Program-made: the position numbers and the translations under genes | Part shown: one piece after another, positions 46,254 to 61,100 of the stretch | How positions within the stretch are numbered: position 1 is the stretch's first letter | How the letters are laid out: every line of letters begins with the position of its first letter | Assembly (NCBI GenBank): GCA_022885665.1 | Contig: JAGQDJ010000023.1 | Location: 558,001 to 622,000, forward strand | Reading direction: 5' to 3' | DNA: 64,000 nt | Source of the DNA: Triops longicaudatus | Lineage: Eukaryota; Arthropoda; Branchiopoda; Notostraca; Triopsidae | Notes under the pieces: generated by a model | Database searches by the model: none | What the model saw: the letters and a program-made list of their open reading frames with translations, nothing else | What the model was told of the DNA's origin: nothing

Positions 46254-49200
46254 ATGTGTCGACCAAATTTTCCCCAGTATCGATACACTTGGTCTTATTT
46301 GCTGTGGAGCTTGATTTGCATGGCAGGTAATCATGACCTTCTTTAAAGTTTCATACACTCACGTTAAAGCTTGAAGAAACGATTCTGCCAAGTTCGAGTG
46401 GTCTCCGCTGTTAAAGGATAATCGTCATATACAGCGTTAAATGTGATAGAGAAAAAATCTTGATTGATTTAATGGAGGAAAGCCGCGTTAAGACGAGCTA
46501 GATAAGGAAATATTCGGCGTGACATACAGAGAGAAATGTACGGTGTCAGAAAACGTTGGTAAACGCGTTTGAGGATTCCTCCACATGTCCTTGCCTAATT
46601 TCGTTAGCATGAAAACGTGGCAGCTCTGCCAGCAGTGCCCTTTTACGCTCAGAAGACGATTTTTCATTTTATGTATTCCTACAATGCCGCTTTTAAGCTT
46701 CCATAGAACAAACAGAAATATTATCTATTCAACATTTCGGCTCCGTTCAATAGATTCTGCTCTCAATGCTTGCTTCGCAAAGCGCATATTGCCACACTCG
46801 TCTTAGGCAAGGACTAACAACCTGACTTTTCCACCCCGCCAATCATAATTTGTGCAACCTTTCTTGTTCCACTTTAGTATAAAGAAATGCACTTTTTGTT
46901 TTAAGATCGGAAATCAGTAAAGAATTTCGTCTATCTCATGACTTATTTACTTATTATTCTTAACTACTCTGCTATTCTCCGAAAATTTCTAAGAATTCTT
47001 CGGTCCCTTTTAACCAATATTTAACTTGTGATACATTACTGTGAACATCTGCAGAGAAGAATTTTCATACGAAGTTTTAAATGTTGCCAGCAGAAATAAA
47101 CACATTTTCTCTCCTGATATTTTCCCGGTTTTATACGTCCCTTGGCGTTATACGTTATAAGAAAGAAAAAATCTGGTGGGGATGTACGTGAAATTTTTGC
47201 AGGAGGGGCTACCCTCGACTGAAACAAGGGTCACTTCAGTTACGGGCTTTTAATACAAGTTTTGGGAGAGAGGGTGGGGAGGGGGCGTCAGAAGCGAATG
47301 GCCGACATCATCGACGTCCAGAGGTAGTAAACGGTGCTTTTTTTTGGTGATATTACCGTGAAAAGCATTTTACCACAAAGAAAGAAACCTGAGCAAACGT
47401 ACAAAACGCAAGCGAGCTTCAACGGGTGTGTCATTGGGGCAGATAAACGAATCCCGTAGGGCAGATTACGAAGATTTGAACGTTACCAACATGATGGTTA
47501 TCTCTTTTATTCGTTTATTGACGACCACTTCGTATGACTTGATGCACAATCAATTTGGAGCTCTTAAATTGCGTCTACTAAAAACCCATCCCCGCATGAG
47601 AAAAATCAATAAACATTACATCGCATGTTGAAGAATATTTCGCAGCGGCGATACGTAACGCCCCCCCCCCCCTCTTATAGAAAACTCATTTTAACACACC
47701 GTGGAACATTAGTGGTGGGATACGTTAATAGAAATATTCGGTTCAACCCCCTGAGTTAATTAATGAAAGGTACGGAGAGAAGTATTTGTCGACCAGCCAC
47801 AGCACAGGGGAATAAATAAATAAACTATACATAAATAAAGGAGTGTTAATAAATCCAAATTCACGTACTCGAATAAATGATGAAAATGCTATGTAATCAA
47901 TAAATAGAAATTACACCGTTAAAATTATTAGAGATTACAAATAAAATTAGCAATCGTAACTATATTAAAAACAAATATAACAAGTCATGACAACCGTAAC
48001 ATGACCAACTAATAATAGTGTTTGAAACTGAAAATTCGGAAAAAATTAATACGGTATACAATTGATACATTTTAAACACCAAGTACAACAACACACATAG
48101 AACGTGATTAAAACCAGTCAAACTTTACGAAGGTCAAATTTCGAGAGAACAAGAAACAAAGAACTTAAAATAGGAAAAAAATAATTTCAGCGTTTCTGAA
48201 AAGAACTTCCGTTAAGGGTTATTTCGTGGCATACAAATTAAATTGTTTGTAAAGTACTGTGAATTCGATTGACACGGTTTTTAATTCGGCGCGAGGACAC
48301 TCAAATGTTAAAGCCTAACTACCTGGCACGAGATTCCCTATCACCGCTGACATAATTAGGAAAAAGCAGGCCTGTTAAGTAGGCAGTAAAAGCACTAAAG
48401 AACGTTGATGGTTTTGGATCCACGAGTGCTGTATACGATTGGTTACAAAGCTGCCCCGTAACTTTGCTTCTTTTCTCGACTCGAGTGCACGAGTGCCGCT
48501 TAAATTGCGGCCCGACGGAGCATTGTTATGCGGATGTCCATCCTTAAAACCCTGCTGGTCGGTTTTCATGGCTTGCCTTTTTTTGCAGAAATAGCTTTAT
48601 ATAAAACATACGGGTTGAAATGTAGCTAAAGCTGACGCTGATGTCGGAATTCAAGCCTCTCGTTTCCAGTCCCCAACTCCTTAGCACTAACAGCCCCCTT
48701 TTTGTTACGTTCTAGAACATAAAAAAGTACTGGCCTAAGAGAGAGCATTTGAAGGAAAGGTAGTTTGAGGCCATCACCAAAATTCTGGAGCAAAAGGCGC
48801 ATGCATAAATGGCCGGGTTCGCGGCATTCCTTGGTGCACATGGGAAACGGTGGAATATCGTGCACATCCCTTTTTTATTTTTGTACCGGGGAAGGAAAGA
48901 AAAGTGCGGGGGCACCCCGAGGTTAAAAACGTTTTATATTTGTCGTTCTTATAAAAACCTCTTAGATTTTCTTTCATCTCTAAGCAAGGAGCGCTGACTG
49001 AGATAAGTTCTTTCGCGGCAGAGAGCCTTCATGGAAGCCAAACCTAAAAGCTGTAGTAGCAGAGGCCCTACCCCACCCCGCCCCCAACCCCTTCTCCCCA
49101 CAAAAGGGCTTGGAAGTTGATGGTGCTAGCAAGGCTAGGAAGGGTTTATGCTAGCCAAAAAGCTTTTAACCTTCACGACCACCAAGAGAAGTAAGGAGGA

Positions 49201-52200
49201 GGTGTAGTTTGCCCGAAACGAAACCTATATGCAATCGCACATCATAAGACAGTAAGGATTTTATAGAGGGTGTCCTCTCCCAAATAAAGAATGGCGAGTC
49301 GTTTGGGAAAGTGAGGGACGCACACATGCACAACATCGTCTCAATGTGTCCGAGTGCATTACAAGACCGATGACATGTCGGCACAGAGAAGGGGGACAAT
49401 TTCCCCTCCTGTCTTCTGCTTTCCCATTCTCGCATCTCTATGACTTTTATATCCAAGTACTACGCAATGCATACTTGCGTTAAAAGACGGCACAAACATA
49501 TTTCCCTCACTCGTTTCAGCTTTGTTGATGAAGCACACTGTCCTCACAGCCTACACATTGCTTCAGATTCCGAGCGTGGTATGGAAGGCACTCTGACGCA
49601 GAAATCTGAGAGTAGATGGACAAACGTTCCAAACTTTTCCAATCACCTTGAACGAAAGCTTGCATGGTGCTTCTTCCTATACACTTCGTCTCAACAATGG
49701 CTGGAAAATACTTGAAGTGGAGGGAGCTGCAACACAAAGCAACACAGAATGTATCTCAAACATTGCTATTTCTTCCCATTCGAGTCTGTGACATGGCTCG
49801 AGCTAACATTCTTGCTACCGTCACTACGATTCTACACCATGCATTTGTTGTCGTCGCTTCGGTCAAGCTATTGACCAGTCTTATTGCATGGGGTTTCTTC
49901 TCGTTTTTCATTCAATTTTTTGGATCTTTCCAATATTAAAGACCACTTGGAATGTTTAGGCAGGGTCACTATTATACGTCACCCAATACAGACTTTGCAC
50001 TTCAGGTTAAATCTCCAAATCACTTACAACTTTTCCGCCTTTTATCCCTTTTCGTCACGGCAAAGCTTTCGGGAATGTCGGCAGACAACGTCTCAACAAG
50101 GCGGTGTGCGTAAATTGAGTTTAAGTCCTTCAGAAAGAACTTTTTTCCTTCCGGATGACAATCACGAAATCAGCTAGTACAAACATTAAGTGGAAAATAT
50201 GCGCAGAGATTATCGCTCTGCAACATTAATCGCCCATTTAAGCTTCCCCTTTGTAGCACTGCAGCTTGAAAAGAAGTTAAAAAAAAAACTTGAAGGGCTA
50301 CGAGGTGCATAATGCTTAGCAAAAAGTAGAATAATGACGATTAAGCTCGGGAGGGCTTTTTGTAATCTCACTCGACGCTGAAATAGAATCAGAGACCAAA
50401 ATCATGTTTCTGAATTTAAAAAAAAAATGGCTCGACAATATTGTAACTCTTGCTCGGTGTCAAAATTGCCCTGTATCCTACGTCCGATGACCAAAATGAA
50501 TTATAATATTATTGGTAATTTACTACGAAGCGACACACAGATTCCTGTAAGCATCCGCAGAATGTGTGAGCCAGTCCAACCAGATGGGTTCTCCAGAAGT
50601 TGACGCATTCTGAAACATAGCGCTATAGGTTGGATACAAAATCTGCGGAATATTTACTCTTCCTCCATGATGCCACTGTGTGGTACAACCACCAGAAGGA
50701 TAAATGTTTACATGTCCATTTAAATGAGATAACTTCGTTCCAAACGGCACAGCACCTTTTTTCCTTGGAAAGAACAAGCGCAATGAAATATAGGCAAGTC
50801 AAGATTGGGGAAATATATTGCAGTATACCCAAGTGGCTTATATAATACTCAAAGCTCCAGAAAAATAAAAAGAAGAAATCAACGTGTGATCATTCTTTGT
50901 TCTTTCCCTCAACAGTTTGGTTTGGCGAAGGCTCTGTAAGCACTTTGCAATATTAAAAGCATTCTCAAAACGAGTTTGGCTCCTGGTTCCGCCTGCTCCT
51001 CTTGTCTGAGAAAAGCCAAATAGGAAATCGCTGGAGTGCCCTAGATCCATAACTTCAGTATTACTGTATTCTCTTTCTCTCGTTTTCGTCCGTTTCTTGT
51101 AACTCTCAAGATTTCAACTTCCCTAACTCGGGAGAGATTTCTTTCACGGTCTGGGGTGAGGCCCTCCCTACTGAAGGAATGATAAAACAAAAGCTCAGAA
51201 AAAGTCGCCCAGCCAAAGGACAATATTGCCAGACTTGGAATTCTTTCTGTTCGATTCCTGACGAATAAATTCAAAGCCGGTTTCTGGTTTCGTTCTTCAA
51301 CCCTCATCATCATACGACACCCTGCATTGGCGCGCATTTGCATTCAAACTGCATTCTTGCTATCCCAATAACTGTTCACCCAGTCCGCCCCCTTTTTTCT
51401 TCTTCCGTCTCCAAAAGCCGTTGCAATTTTATTAACTGTCAGTTCCCAGCTAAGGAAAAAGGTTCGTCATCTCCATTTAATCACGAAATTGACAAAGCTT
51501 TTTGGTGACTATTACAACGCCTTTCCTGTCAAGTTTGCTTGAAAACCACCGGCATGTCCTTTTCAGAGCAGCTAAAACGAGACAGCGGTCTTCACTCTCG
51601 AAGATGTGCAAATTGTTTCTTAATTAGACGCGACCCAACTTCGACCCTTTTCCGAACACAATTTTCCAAATGACGTGAGTAATTTATGCGAAGTGAGGAC
51701 TGGAAACTTGACGAAAAAAAGGGTGCGGCTTACGACGTCGTTTTCCTGCGGCTTTCTCGTCAACAACTCTTCAATCTTCCCTCCCAAAAGTTAGCTAACT
51801 AAGAAAACTTGGCCTCATCAACGACCACGATTCGTTCGGTATAACAAGATAATACTCAGGATAGAATCGTGATAGTGCTGGGACTCGCTGCGCAGCAAAG
51901 GAAACCTGGCAACGTGCATTTAGTAACCAACCACCAGAACATCCGGAATGATCTTCCTGCGGAAATGACCACACGCTGTAGCCAAAAGCCTCTTCAATTT
52001 CCCAATAAAAGCAATTCTATGAAAAAGAAAAACTCACACCCTTACCTTCTTGCTACATCAAAGAGAACCTTTTTACTCCTTTTTTTGGCCTTTATGGCTT
52101 AAGACATGTATGGCTTAAGACATGTCTAGCCAACAAGCAATTTCGACATTAACGCGAAGAAATAATTTTCAGTAAGTATGTAAAGAGTGCATCCCCCTTT

Positions 52201-55152
52201 CATAGACCTTTTCCAACAATTGTCCCTTACGTATTTCTACGACGCACGCCCAGAGCTGCAATGGAGGAAAAAAAAGCTATTTCTGCGGACAAAGCGGTGG
52301 AAAAGTTCCTTAAAAAAGGAAATAAAAAAATTCTCGGGTAAATGAAAGAAGACTATCACCACGCAAACAGGTTCCAATAAAAGAACCCACGTGCGGGAAC
52401 TTGCTTCTTCTTTTCTGTATGTGTATCTTGCGATGGCTAATAAAATTCGGCAGAAAATAGGCGCGGCATGGAACGAAATCAGATGGCGTGCTTGCGAAGA
52501 ATCGAGTCTTTTTCCCTTTATACAAGAACTTGAAGTACTGGATGCAACACTTCTGTATCAGAACGACGCCAGAAATCCACCGAGGGAAAAAAAGGGGCGA
52601 ACAGGAACTGCTTATGGGATGCACTGTTTTTGGGGGAAATAGAAAAATGTCACCGGCGTTGGAGTAGCACATCAGGGCCTAAGCTCTTGCCATTGTGTGA
52701 CTGTGTATAGTAAAAGTGTCAGTTGCTCCGTTTGCATGGCAGGCGCGCGTGGAGTTAACGAAATGCAAAAGGGCTTGTGGGAAAACTGGGGCTTTGTTTC
52801 CCTTAAAGCTGAGCTGCATGGCAAATGCTTTGTTTCTCAAGTTCTTTCTTATCTCATCGCAGCATCCATTTGGCCATTAATGGTCGCCAAGCTTTAGGAG
52901 ACAAGAGAGAAAGAATGGAATTCGAGTAAATCAGTTGAGTTGTCTGGTCCGGGAGTTGTTGGGCCCAACTTATCGTTATTTCAGTGCAAGGAATCTCTGG
53001 TGTATAGCATTGCTCGTTTTCTTTCTTTGTGATGGGGCGTCAAACAGATATTACCATAAAAATGTAGCCGTATATAGCCCCGAAATAGGGGCGTAAAGGA
53101 CTCAATATTTCATTGATATAGCTTGCTTTGGCTCTCTCTCAATGGCAATACGCGAAGCTTTTCCTTCCTCGTACATGAGAGAAAGAGAAAAAAAAGGGCA
53201 TTCTGACGCTATAGTCACTGTACAAAATTTTCCTGGTTTGGCAGTAATAGCGTTTTTTCACTTTTTTTTGCTCTTTCACCTCGTTATTTCAAGCCGAACA
53301 ATACTTGAAGAAATCGTGTACGTCACGTTAGACTTTCCGCAGCATTTCTGTGACGGAAAATTCAAAACTTTTGTCTCTATTCATGATCCCCCTGCCGGTG
53401 ACAGTTATGAATGGAAATTGCGTTGAAGACGACTAGGGTTTGGGGGTGAACAACAATGCAGGAGCAAGCTGATACACTGGGTTTCTGCCAAGAATCCTAG
53501 TATTTTGCGAAAATAAAATCAAGGGAGCAGAAAAAATGGGATAAAATCACATTACAAAGGGAAACTCTTTTTCTTTTATTTTTCCGTTTCTCTCAAACGT
53601 TCGTTTAAATTAGGATGTTTGCTTCGCTTAGGTGAAAATTGCTTGGCTCTTCGTTTAACGTCCATTCGCGTTCCTTCAGCTGTTTTGGAAGGCCAGAAGA
53701 TCACCCTTGAGTGTAAGTACGTTCTCGAAGGCGACAAACTGTACGCTGTCAAATGGTACCGCGATGTGGACGAGTTTTATAGGTACATTGCTGCCGAAAT
53801 GGAGCCTTTGGCCATCTTCCCTTTACCTGGCGTAGAAGTTGAGGTAAATGAGGAAAACTAAAGGAATAATTGAGATTTGGTGGTAATTTATCCGCGTTTG
53901 TAGCAAAGTGAGTCCGATGATCGTCGAGTGACACTCAAATCAGTTTCACTGGAGACGTCAGGTAACTACCGTTGCGAGATTTCCACCGATTTCCCCAGCT
54001 TTAGAACAGTTTCAGGCCATGGGAATATCACCGTAATCAGTTGAGTAATGATCATTTTACAAACGCCCCGGTCTTTCAATGTGGTTTTATTGGATTTTAA
54101 CAGAGCCGCCGGAAGAGGGACCTGTCATTACTGGCGTCCGAAGAAATTATAATTACGGCGAAGTGTTAACATCCAATTGTACCGCTTTCCGCTCCTTGCC
54201 ACCCGTACAGATGACCTGGCTCTTAAATAATCAAACGGTAAGGACCCGTGATACGTCTCGTTTTTTACGATCCCACCATTCGCCCGTCTGAATAATTGTG
54301 TTACTACTTAATATTTCTTCTAAAGTGTAGTAAAGTGCTCTTTAATAGCTCCAATATTTCTCTGCGTTCGTTTTGTTAATAACAGTATTGCAAATTTATG
54401 AACAATTTGTCGGGCCGTGCACGATTATTTGCACGGTGAGTGTTTTAAATTTGTCTGACAGTTCGACATCTGGTCATGCTTTTACAGCTTTTACTACAAC
54501 CAAAGTAGCAAATGTTTTCTAATCAGAGAAACGAAAATAAGGGAGAGAAAATAGCTGTTGATCGTAATCTAAACAGCCTAGAATAAACATTTCTGTCATT
54601 TTTATCGAGAACATAATTCTGGCTTGGGTGTCTTAAAACGGGTCCCAAAAATATGTTGAATACCATATTTGATTCACAAATTTGAATTCCTTCTAGGTTG
54701 AGGAACTATGGGTTCAGACATACCCTCCTTTAATGGACAGCAAAGGCCTGTACACGAGCAACCTCGGCATCCAATTTCAGGTTCAACCTCGTCATTTCGT
54801 CCACGGAAGTTTAACCCTACGCTGCACTGTGTCCCTCGGTTACTTGTACAATCGCTTTACCGAACAATCCGCTACACTGACGACAATTACCACCCCAACT
54901 AAATCCCAGCCATTGCCCCGTAGTTCGAACAACGGCAAACTCACTTCAGCACCCAACCATTCCTCCCACACAGCAATACCAGGTAAACAACTTATGCAAG
55001 GCAGTGAATGCAAGTCATAACTAACCAGAGTTGTCTGATTCTTTCTAGTCATTCCTCTACTCGGATTGTGTCTTATCGTCATGGCAATAGTCACCCGTAC
55101 CAGCAATAGTCTGCAATGTTACGACTCTAGCGCAAGTTTACCAAAGCTCTGA
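46254..55152 (+). CDS. Beaten path (beat) family two-Ig-domain neural guidance protein
   Basis: Six exons: 46254-46326 (signal peptide, inferred), 53632-53843, 53904-54039, 54104-54237, 54697-54982 and 55049-55152, 314 aa. The first Ig domain has CKYVLEGDKLYAVKWYRD..EFYRY, IFPLPGVEVE, LETSGNYRCEIS and SFRTVSGHGNITV, all hallmarks of Drosophila Beat proteins. The second has EEGPVITG, NCTAFRSLPPVQMTWLLNN and LRCTVSLGYLYNRF. A Ser/Thr/Pro-rich stalk and a C-terminal hydrophobic segment (VIPLLGLCLIVMAIV) indicate a membrane-anchored or GPI form. Beat proteins bind Side family receptors and steer motor axons or synaptic partners. The first exon encodes MCRPN...YLLWSLICMAG and ends in phase 1 exactly as exon 2 requires, but it is 7.3 kb away, so that assignment is tentative; exons 2-6 are firm. 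Confidence 0.82.
46327..53631 (+). other. Inferred 7.3-kb first intron of the beat-family gene
   Basis: If the signal exon is right, this interval is an intron starting GTAATC and ending CGCTTAG. It contains very AT-rich DNA at 47.7-48.3 kb, a C12 run at 47661-47672 and scattered frames below 100 codons without recognisable content. Long first introns are common in arthropod axon-guidance genes and often hold enhancers. No second gene is visible inside it. Confidence 0.45.
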
Positions 55153-58100
55153 TTACGTGTATGTGTATGCTTTCTTGTTGATTTTTTTCTGTCCCCTTAC
55201 TCTTCAATTAGAAGCTGAGTCATTTAAGGGGCTCATTCATAAGTCTTGTACATAAAACCTCCTTTCTATTAAGCTCTTCAGTTCCTTCATTGCTTTTCCT
55301 CTTCAATGTCTGAGCCGCAAGTCAGGGGGTGCTCGAAAGGCCAGTCATTATTACACTAGCTCGCTAAATTGATTTTCTTGTGTGCACAACGGATTGTAAA
55401 TAGCGAAATACATGGCTTATATACGTATTCATTGCGTCACAAACAACCACTGTACATAGCGGTAGCAATAAATTGTCCCCGGAGGGGAGAAAAGAAAATA
55501 GAAGAAATCCAGCAACTCCACCTGCAACTGACATCAGACGACAGTCTATAAGGCGATGAAAAACCGAGTATTAATAAAAAAAAAGAAACGGTTTCTCTAG
55601 GTTTCCTCTCTCAGCTTTACTTTAAGTTATTTTTTCTTGACCCTCTGAAAATAAACCTTTAAAAATCGGTTTTATACACGGTAATAAATTGCAATAGAAT
55701 GGAACACTTTCTTTGCCACCAGAGTATGTGTTCCAGCGTAAAAAACGTCAAAAGCTTCGGAACCATGTAAGATTCTTAAAGTAACTGTTATGCAGGTCAA
55801 CTTATGACATTCCCTTTTTATTACTGCATAGCCAACGAAGCCTTCCGTCCATTGCTGGTCCGTTCATTAATCAAATATTCCATACTTAGTTAGCTCATAT
55901 ATGCGCCTCTGTTGTTTTTCTTTTCCTTTATTCTCAGTAAAGGCATGGAATTTAGTGCGCAAAGTTCTAAACTGGTACTTACGGAAATAATGGACACTCT
56001 TCACTATTCATAAGAGATTCTTGGAAGGCATATGATACAGCTGAAAGGAGAGAAATAGAGAATGGCGGGTAGGGTGCTTCAGGTCTGTTCTTTTCAAAGT
56101 TGATAAACACCACCCCTGTCTTAATTAACTTTAAGACACTATCAGAAGCAAACCACGCAACGCAGGCTTCGCGGACAACAAAAATAGTTGGTTTAATATA
56201 CGATCGACAAAAACATAAACAATGCAGGTGACACAAGTCATTTTTGTCGAATTTAGGATCTCTGATACTACAGTGTGAATTTCACTCAACCTGAGGAACT
56301 TAGTGCTCTGCATTAGTTATTCTTTGATCCTTTGATGGGTTCCCGAAGTGTGGTAGTTCTATGCGTACGTACCAATTCAATAAAATAATCAAACTTGTCA
56401 CAAGAGTTAAGAGGCGCCTATTGGGTTCTGAATAGGTTTTCTCAAGCAGCAAGTTCGGTAGGCTGGATTTTTCTTTGGAAGATCCCCGTGAAGGCAAAAC
56501 GTTATTGCTAAACCTATTGAACGATGCACAGAGCGAAGGCCCCGTGTCACCAATTCAGCGCATCAAGCGTTGTCAGCGTTCTCCTTCTGCAGCCGAGCCT
56601 CGTTGAAATAAAGTGGAAAATGTTCTCCAAGAAGGAGATCAAGCCGGAGCCATAACCGTTTTAGTATTACTTCGCTTGTCACGTCTTCAGCAACTTTGTC
56701 GAAGAAAAACTATGTAACGCAGAGCATGAGAAATGCTAGTCAACCTCACATCTAAACTGCCCCCAGAAGATTTACGTTCAGCAAAGATCGAATCCAACCA
56801 TTGTAAGACATTCACGTGCAACTCCCCAGGCACGTAAGCTTAAGCTACCCCTTCCGCGCAGAGGACACAGGAATAATTCAACAGTATATCTAAACGTCCC
56901 CTGTGCTGCAAATAGAAATATGGTTATCAGATCGATTGTTTCCTAATTTGACGCTTCCTCGCCCCCCTATTGAAACTATCACCCAGCAAAGCAAACTGGC
57001 TAACAATGCAACCAAGCACGAACTAGTAGTCCTTGGAGACAAAACTCCTACGGACCAACCCTGCTGTTCTATTCCAATCGCACAATTTCCCCCTTTCCTT
57101 ACCATTCTAGTGTACTCTGCACCGATACACCAAATGAGTCCGTTAAAGTGCAATTTCAAGATGCAGGGTGGGACGACGGTAATAAGAGCTGGACATGGGT
57201 TGCCTATAGCCACTACTGCAAAGACAGGATTGATTGTGGAATAAAGTATTGCTCTCACCGGATTACGCACACCAAGCCACATGTTCGGTTTCGGCTTTGC
57301 CATTTTACGTACAACTACTGCAGAAAATGAGCACGAAAGAAAACGACTTTCGCTGTACAAGGGGAACAATCACGATCTCCATATCATAGCTCACATTGCG
57401 TGCTCTTACAGACCGTCAATGCAAGACCCTTGTGGAAGTGACCTCATAGCCCAGAACCCCCATTATTTGGGTACTACAGAAGACTTACCAGCAACATGGG
57501 TGTTGCGACCAACCAAAACGAGCCAGGAACAAGTACTAAATTGATACTTCACAAGATCTGCGTCCGTCCTTTATTCCAACGAAAACGGAAGTGTATTAGC
57601 AAGAGCGCTTTGCTTTCCCTCCATAGCCTGCAAAAATAGACTAAATGTGAGAATAAAGACAACTAAAGAAGAGCACACTGCCAATTTTGGGCTTACCGCA
57701 GTATTAGGTGGCCGCCGCTCTAAGTCGTGGATGCCGAAACGCAAGTACTGAATTAGGTCCTGGAGTTAAGTGGCGTTTCCTCCCATCTCAAAATGACAAA
57801 TGGTGACCAGCTTACTTCTTAGACGGTCCACAGCCCTCAGTTATCCGCGAATCGCATGGATTCCATGGACTCCCTCTGCATTCCTCATCTTTCCGTAACT
57901 TCTGAGATCACTAGTTAATAGCTTCTACGTCATTTTAGAAGAGTAATTTTTCTCATTGTACAGCTACATTCCTGAATAACTATAATGGCTATTACACGAC
58001 GCAAGAAACTATAAAAAGTAATGGTTGTAGGGAACGCGTCTTTCTCAGACCTTGAACTTCGGTTAAGGTCAATTACCTTCATTTTTTTGACAGTGCTTAC

Positions 58101-61100
58101 ACTTTCTTTGCTAATAACAAATAAGCAAAAAGGAGTGAATCGATCTATCAGCTGTTTCTCATCTATCATTTTAGTAGACGAGCTAAATTATTATACAGAA
58201 ATTAAATTTAATTGGTAAAAACGCGTCCTGGTTCTCTCACGAGGAGTAACATGCTTGATAATAAACGAAAAATAAGGGGAAAAAAGAAATCAACAACGAT
58301 ACCACAACGTCCTGTGCCGCATGTACAAGCACTAGGAAAGAGTTAGTGAGCAGAATATAGCATTTTTTTCATATCTCACTTACTATGAAATCGAATCACC
58401 GTGCGAAATAGCATTACATTTCAGTATATGAAAATTCGAAGCAAAAATATAAGCTCATATAGGAATGAAAAATTCCGTAAGTTAAAGAACGTGTTGATGC
58501 ATTGTTAAAATAATGGCGATCCAAATTTCAATTACATATTTGTTAGTCACGTTTAGCAACTGTCATCTTACATATTATTTTATCCATCTTTTCAAGCTTA
58601 CAAACTTTATTAAGGCTTAACCAGCTTAGAAGTCTATACCTGGCTTTTCTAAACCATCAAGCTTGCAACTCACGCGATTCCCTCGACTTAAAGACATAAT
58701 CGGCGACGTCTCTCCTCATTTTAGCAAAATTTGGTACCCACGTGGATTTCTACATACGAGGTTTTCCGAGAATGCGTATTTCCAGAAAGTTTTTTTTTAT
58801 TTGCGCCATCTTCTCGTACCAGTTTTATTTAGGAATAGGAAATAAACTAGACACACAATTGATAATAGAAATCTACGAGAACAATTAATGAACTGTGGCG
58901 CCAACTGACGCTGTCAAGCAATGGAATTTTGTTAAGCGGCACAGGGCGACGAGGAAGTTTTTCAAGGTCTTTTACTGTACCGTTCTAACAATATCGCGTC
59001 ACTCTTGACACCGACATAAAAGAATGTTACACAGGAAAATCAACAATCATTCCTGTGTTATTAAAGTAGTTGAACTTCAACGCGAAGTACAGAAAGCAAC
59101 TGCTGTCGCAAAGTTTATGGGTGTGTAACAATGGATACTTATCAAATAGGAGTTATAGCTGTACTGCATGGAAGCCTGACTTCTCTCACATTTACAGGGA
59201 ATTTTTTCTATTATTCTTTGGCCAGTGATTTACGGTATGATATCGATTTTGGTCCCTGTGCCACAAGCTCGAGAGCAAAAAGGGTCCCCTTTAAAACCCT
59301 GAGGATGCAGTGAGTATCCTGAAGACGAATATTTCTAAAGAGAACCGGATTGTTATAGCTAGCACCCTGCATGAGCCCTAATGACACCCTGAAGCTAGGG
59401 CTAAGGTTTAATTGAGCCATTCGCCCTTGCGGCATGATGTGTGTATGCAAATCCGGGTCCAAAACGTTGCCATAACAACTTGTCCTTCCGTCTGACTAAC
59501 TACATGCTTTGAATATAAACAAAAGAGGTTCTGGTACTCACGTGTGATGCAAGCTTCTGCCGCCTTTTCAATAAAGCTCATGCAGAAAAAGAAAAAAAAA
59601 AGATTCCTGCTCCCGAATTCCTTGGAGACGCTACAGCTAACCGTGTTATAGACAATCAAGCAGAGAAAAAGTTGCTTCCTGTTGACTAATTACGCGACTT
59701 CCATATTAATTAGGTTATTAACGAGGGCTTGAAATACAAAGCGCTTCAGCAACTTCCAAACTCTGTTATTAAAAAACTAGAAAAGTAAACTCTCCTTCCT
59801 AGGCTATACCTTAAGAAAAAAAACATAGGGTATTCGAAACAACAGATGGCAAATTCGATACAACCTCAAACCGTATTTCATCCAATCCCCTGTGGAGAAA
59901 TTATGACTATTGTCATTCGAGTTTCATCTAACTCTTGATCTTTCTCGTTTCCTTTTTTTTTCGTTCACACACGCTGCTACCTTTCCTACACGCGTTTCTC
60001 AGATTCAAATGTTCACGAGTAATAAAGTCGCGGACATGCAAGAATGTCATCCCCATACATTTACCCTTACACGTTACTGCACATTCTAAGACCATGTACA
60101 TATTTAGAGGACCGGGCGAAATAATAATGTAGAAACATGTCGTTGTAACAGCAGTGTTGACACCCCGTTTGCTCCGACCCCTAAATCACCCGCAAATTCT
60201 GCAAGAAAGAGAAAAAATAAATATCTAGACACTTAAGCGATAGCTACCTGGCAGAAGGTACAGCAGAATATTTCAAACGGTCCCAAATGACTTCAAAATA
60301 CGCAGCCCAATCTTGTTGTTACTTCGCTTTCACCCGAGGCCAAAAGGTTGTTGAAGCACGATTGGGTATGCACGGGTTAGGAGTTAAGCAAACAAGTCGT
60401 TTAGGATGCAAATAAAAGTCGCCCCTAATAGCCTCATCCTAACTAGCCAAAGTTGCAAATTGCATTGCTAGACTTCGTCGAGTCAAGACAATACAGATGA
60501 CCAAGCTCATAAACTAGGGAACACGCACATTAGGTAAAAAGCATTATGGAAGAAAACTATGCGGAGAATTTTTGTTTATCCCTGGTTAAAGAAAAAATCC
60601 GAAGGAATTAAAGTAAGCGTATGGCATTTTCTGAGGCTTAACACTGGTGGGAAGGCATGTTCATAGACAAGTTAGCTTGGCAAAGGATTGCACGCAATTC
60701 AAAACGAAGGCACGGGGACTTGGACTTTTCATATGAATTGGATTAATTATGGATCTCGACAAGTTTAGCTTAGAGCCTTCTGCAATCTTGGCTGCTTTGC
60801 AGCTTCTTAGTTCTGTTGTGGCCGACAGTCAAAGACCAAGAAACTCGGAGGAGAACAGAGGCAGAGATTTTCCAATTATGCCGTTTGCGTCTTGACATTG
60901 CGTATATTCCTTAAGAAGTTCAACTCTCAAAGTTACTAGGCGCTCAAGGGGAGACTGGATAATGGATTTTCGGAGTTCACAATTGTTATCTATTTTATAT
61001 TCCACCATTTTGCACCTGGTAACCTGTATAGCACGTTTAAGGCTACAGTATGCCTCCTTGCCTTATGGGCGAATAGGGATGAAAATTTTTACAGTAATTT

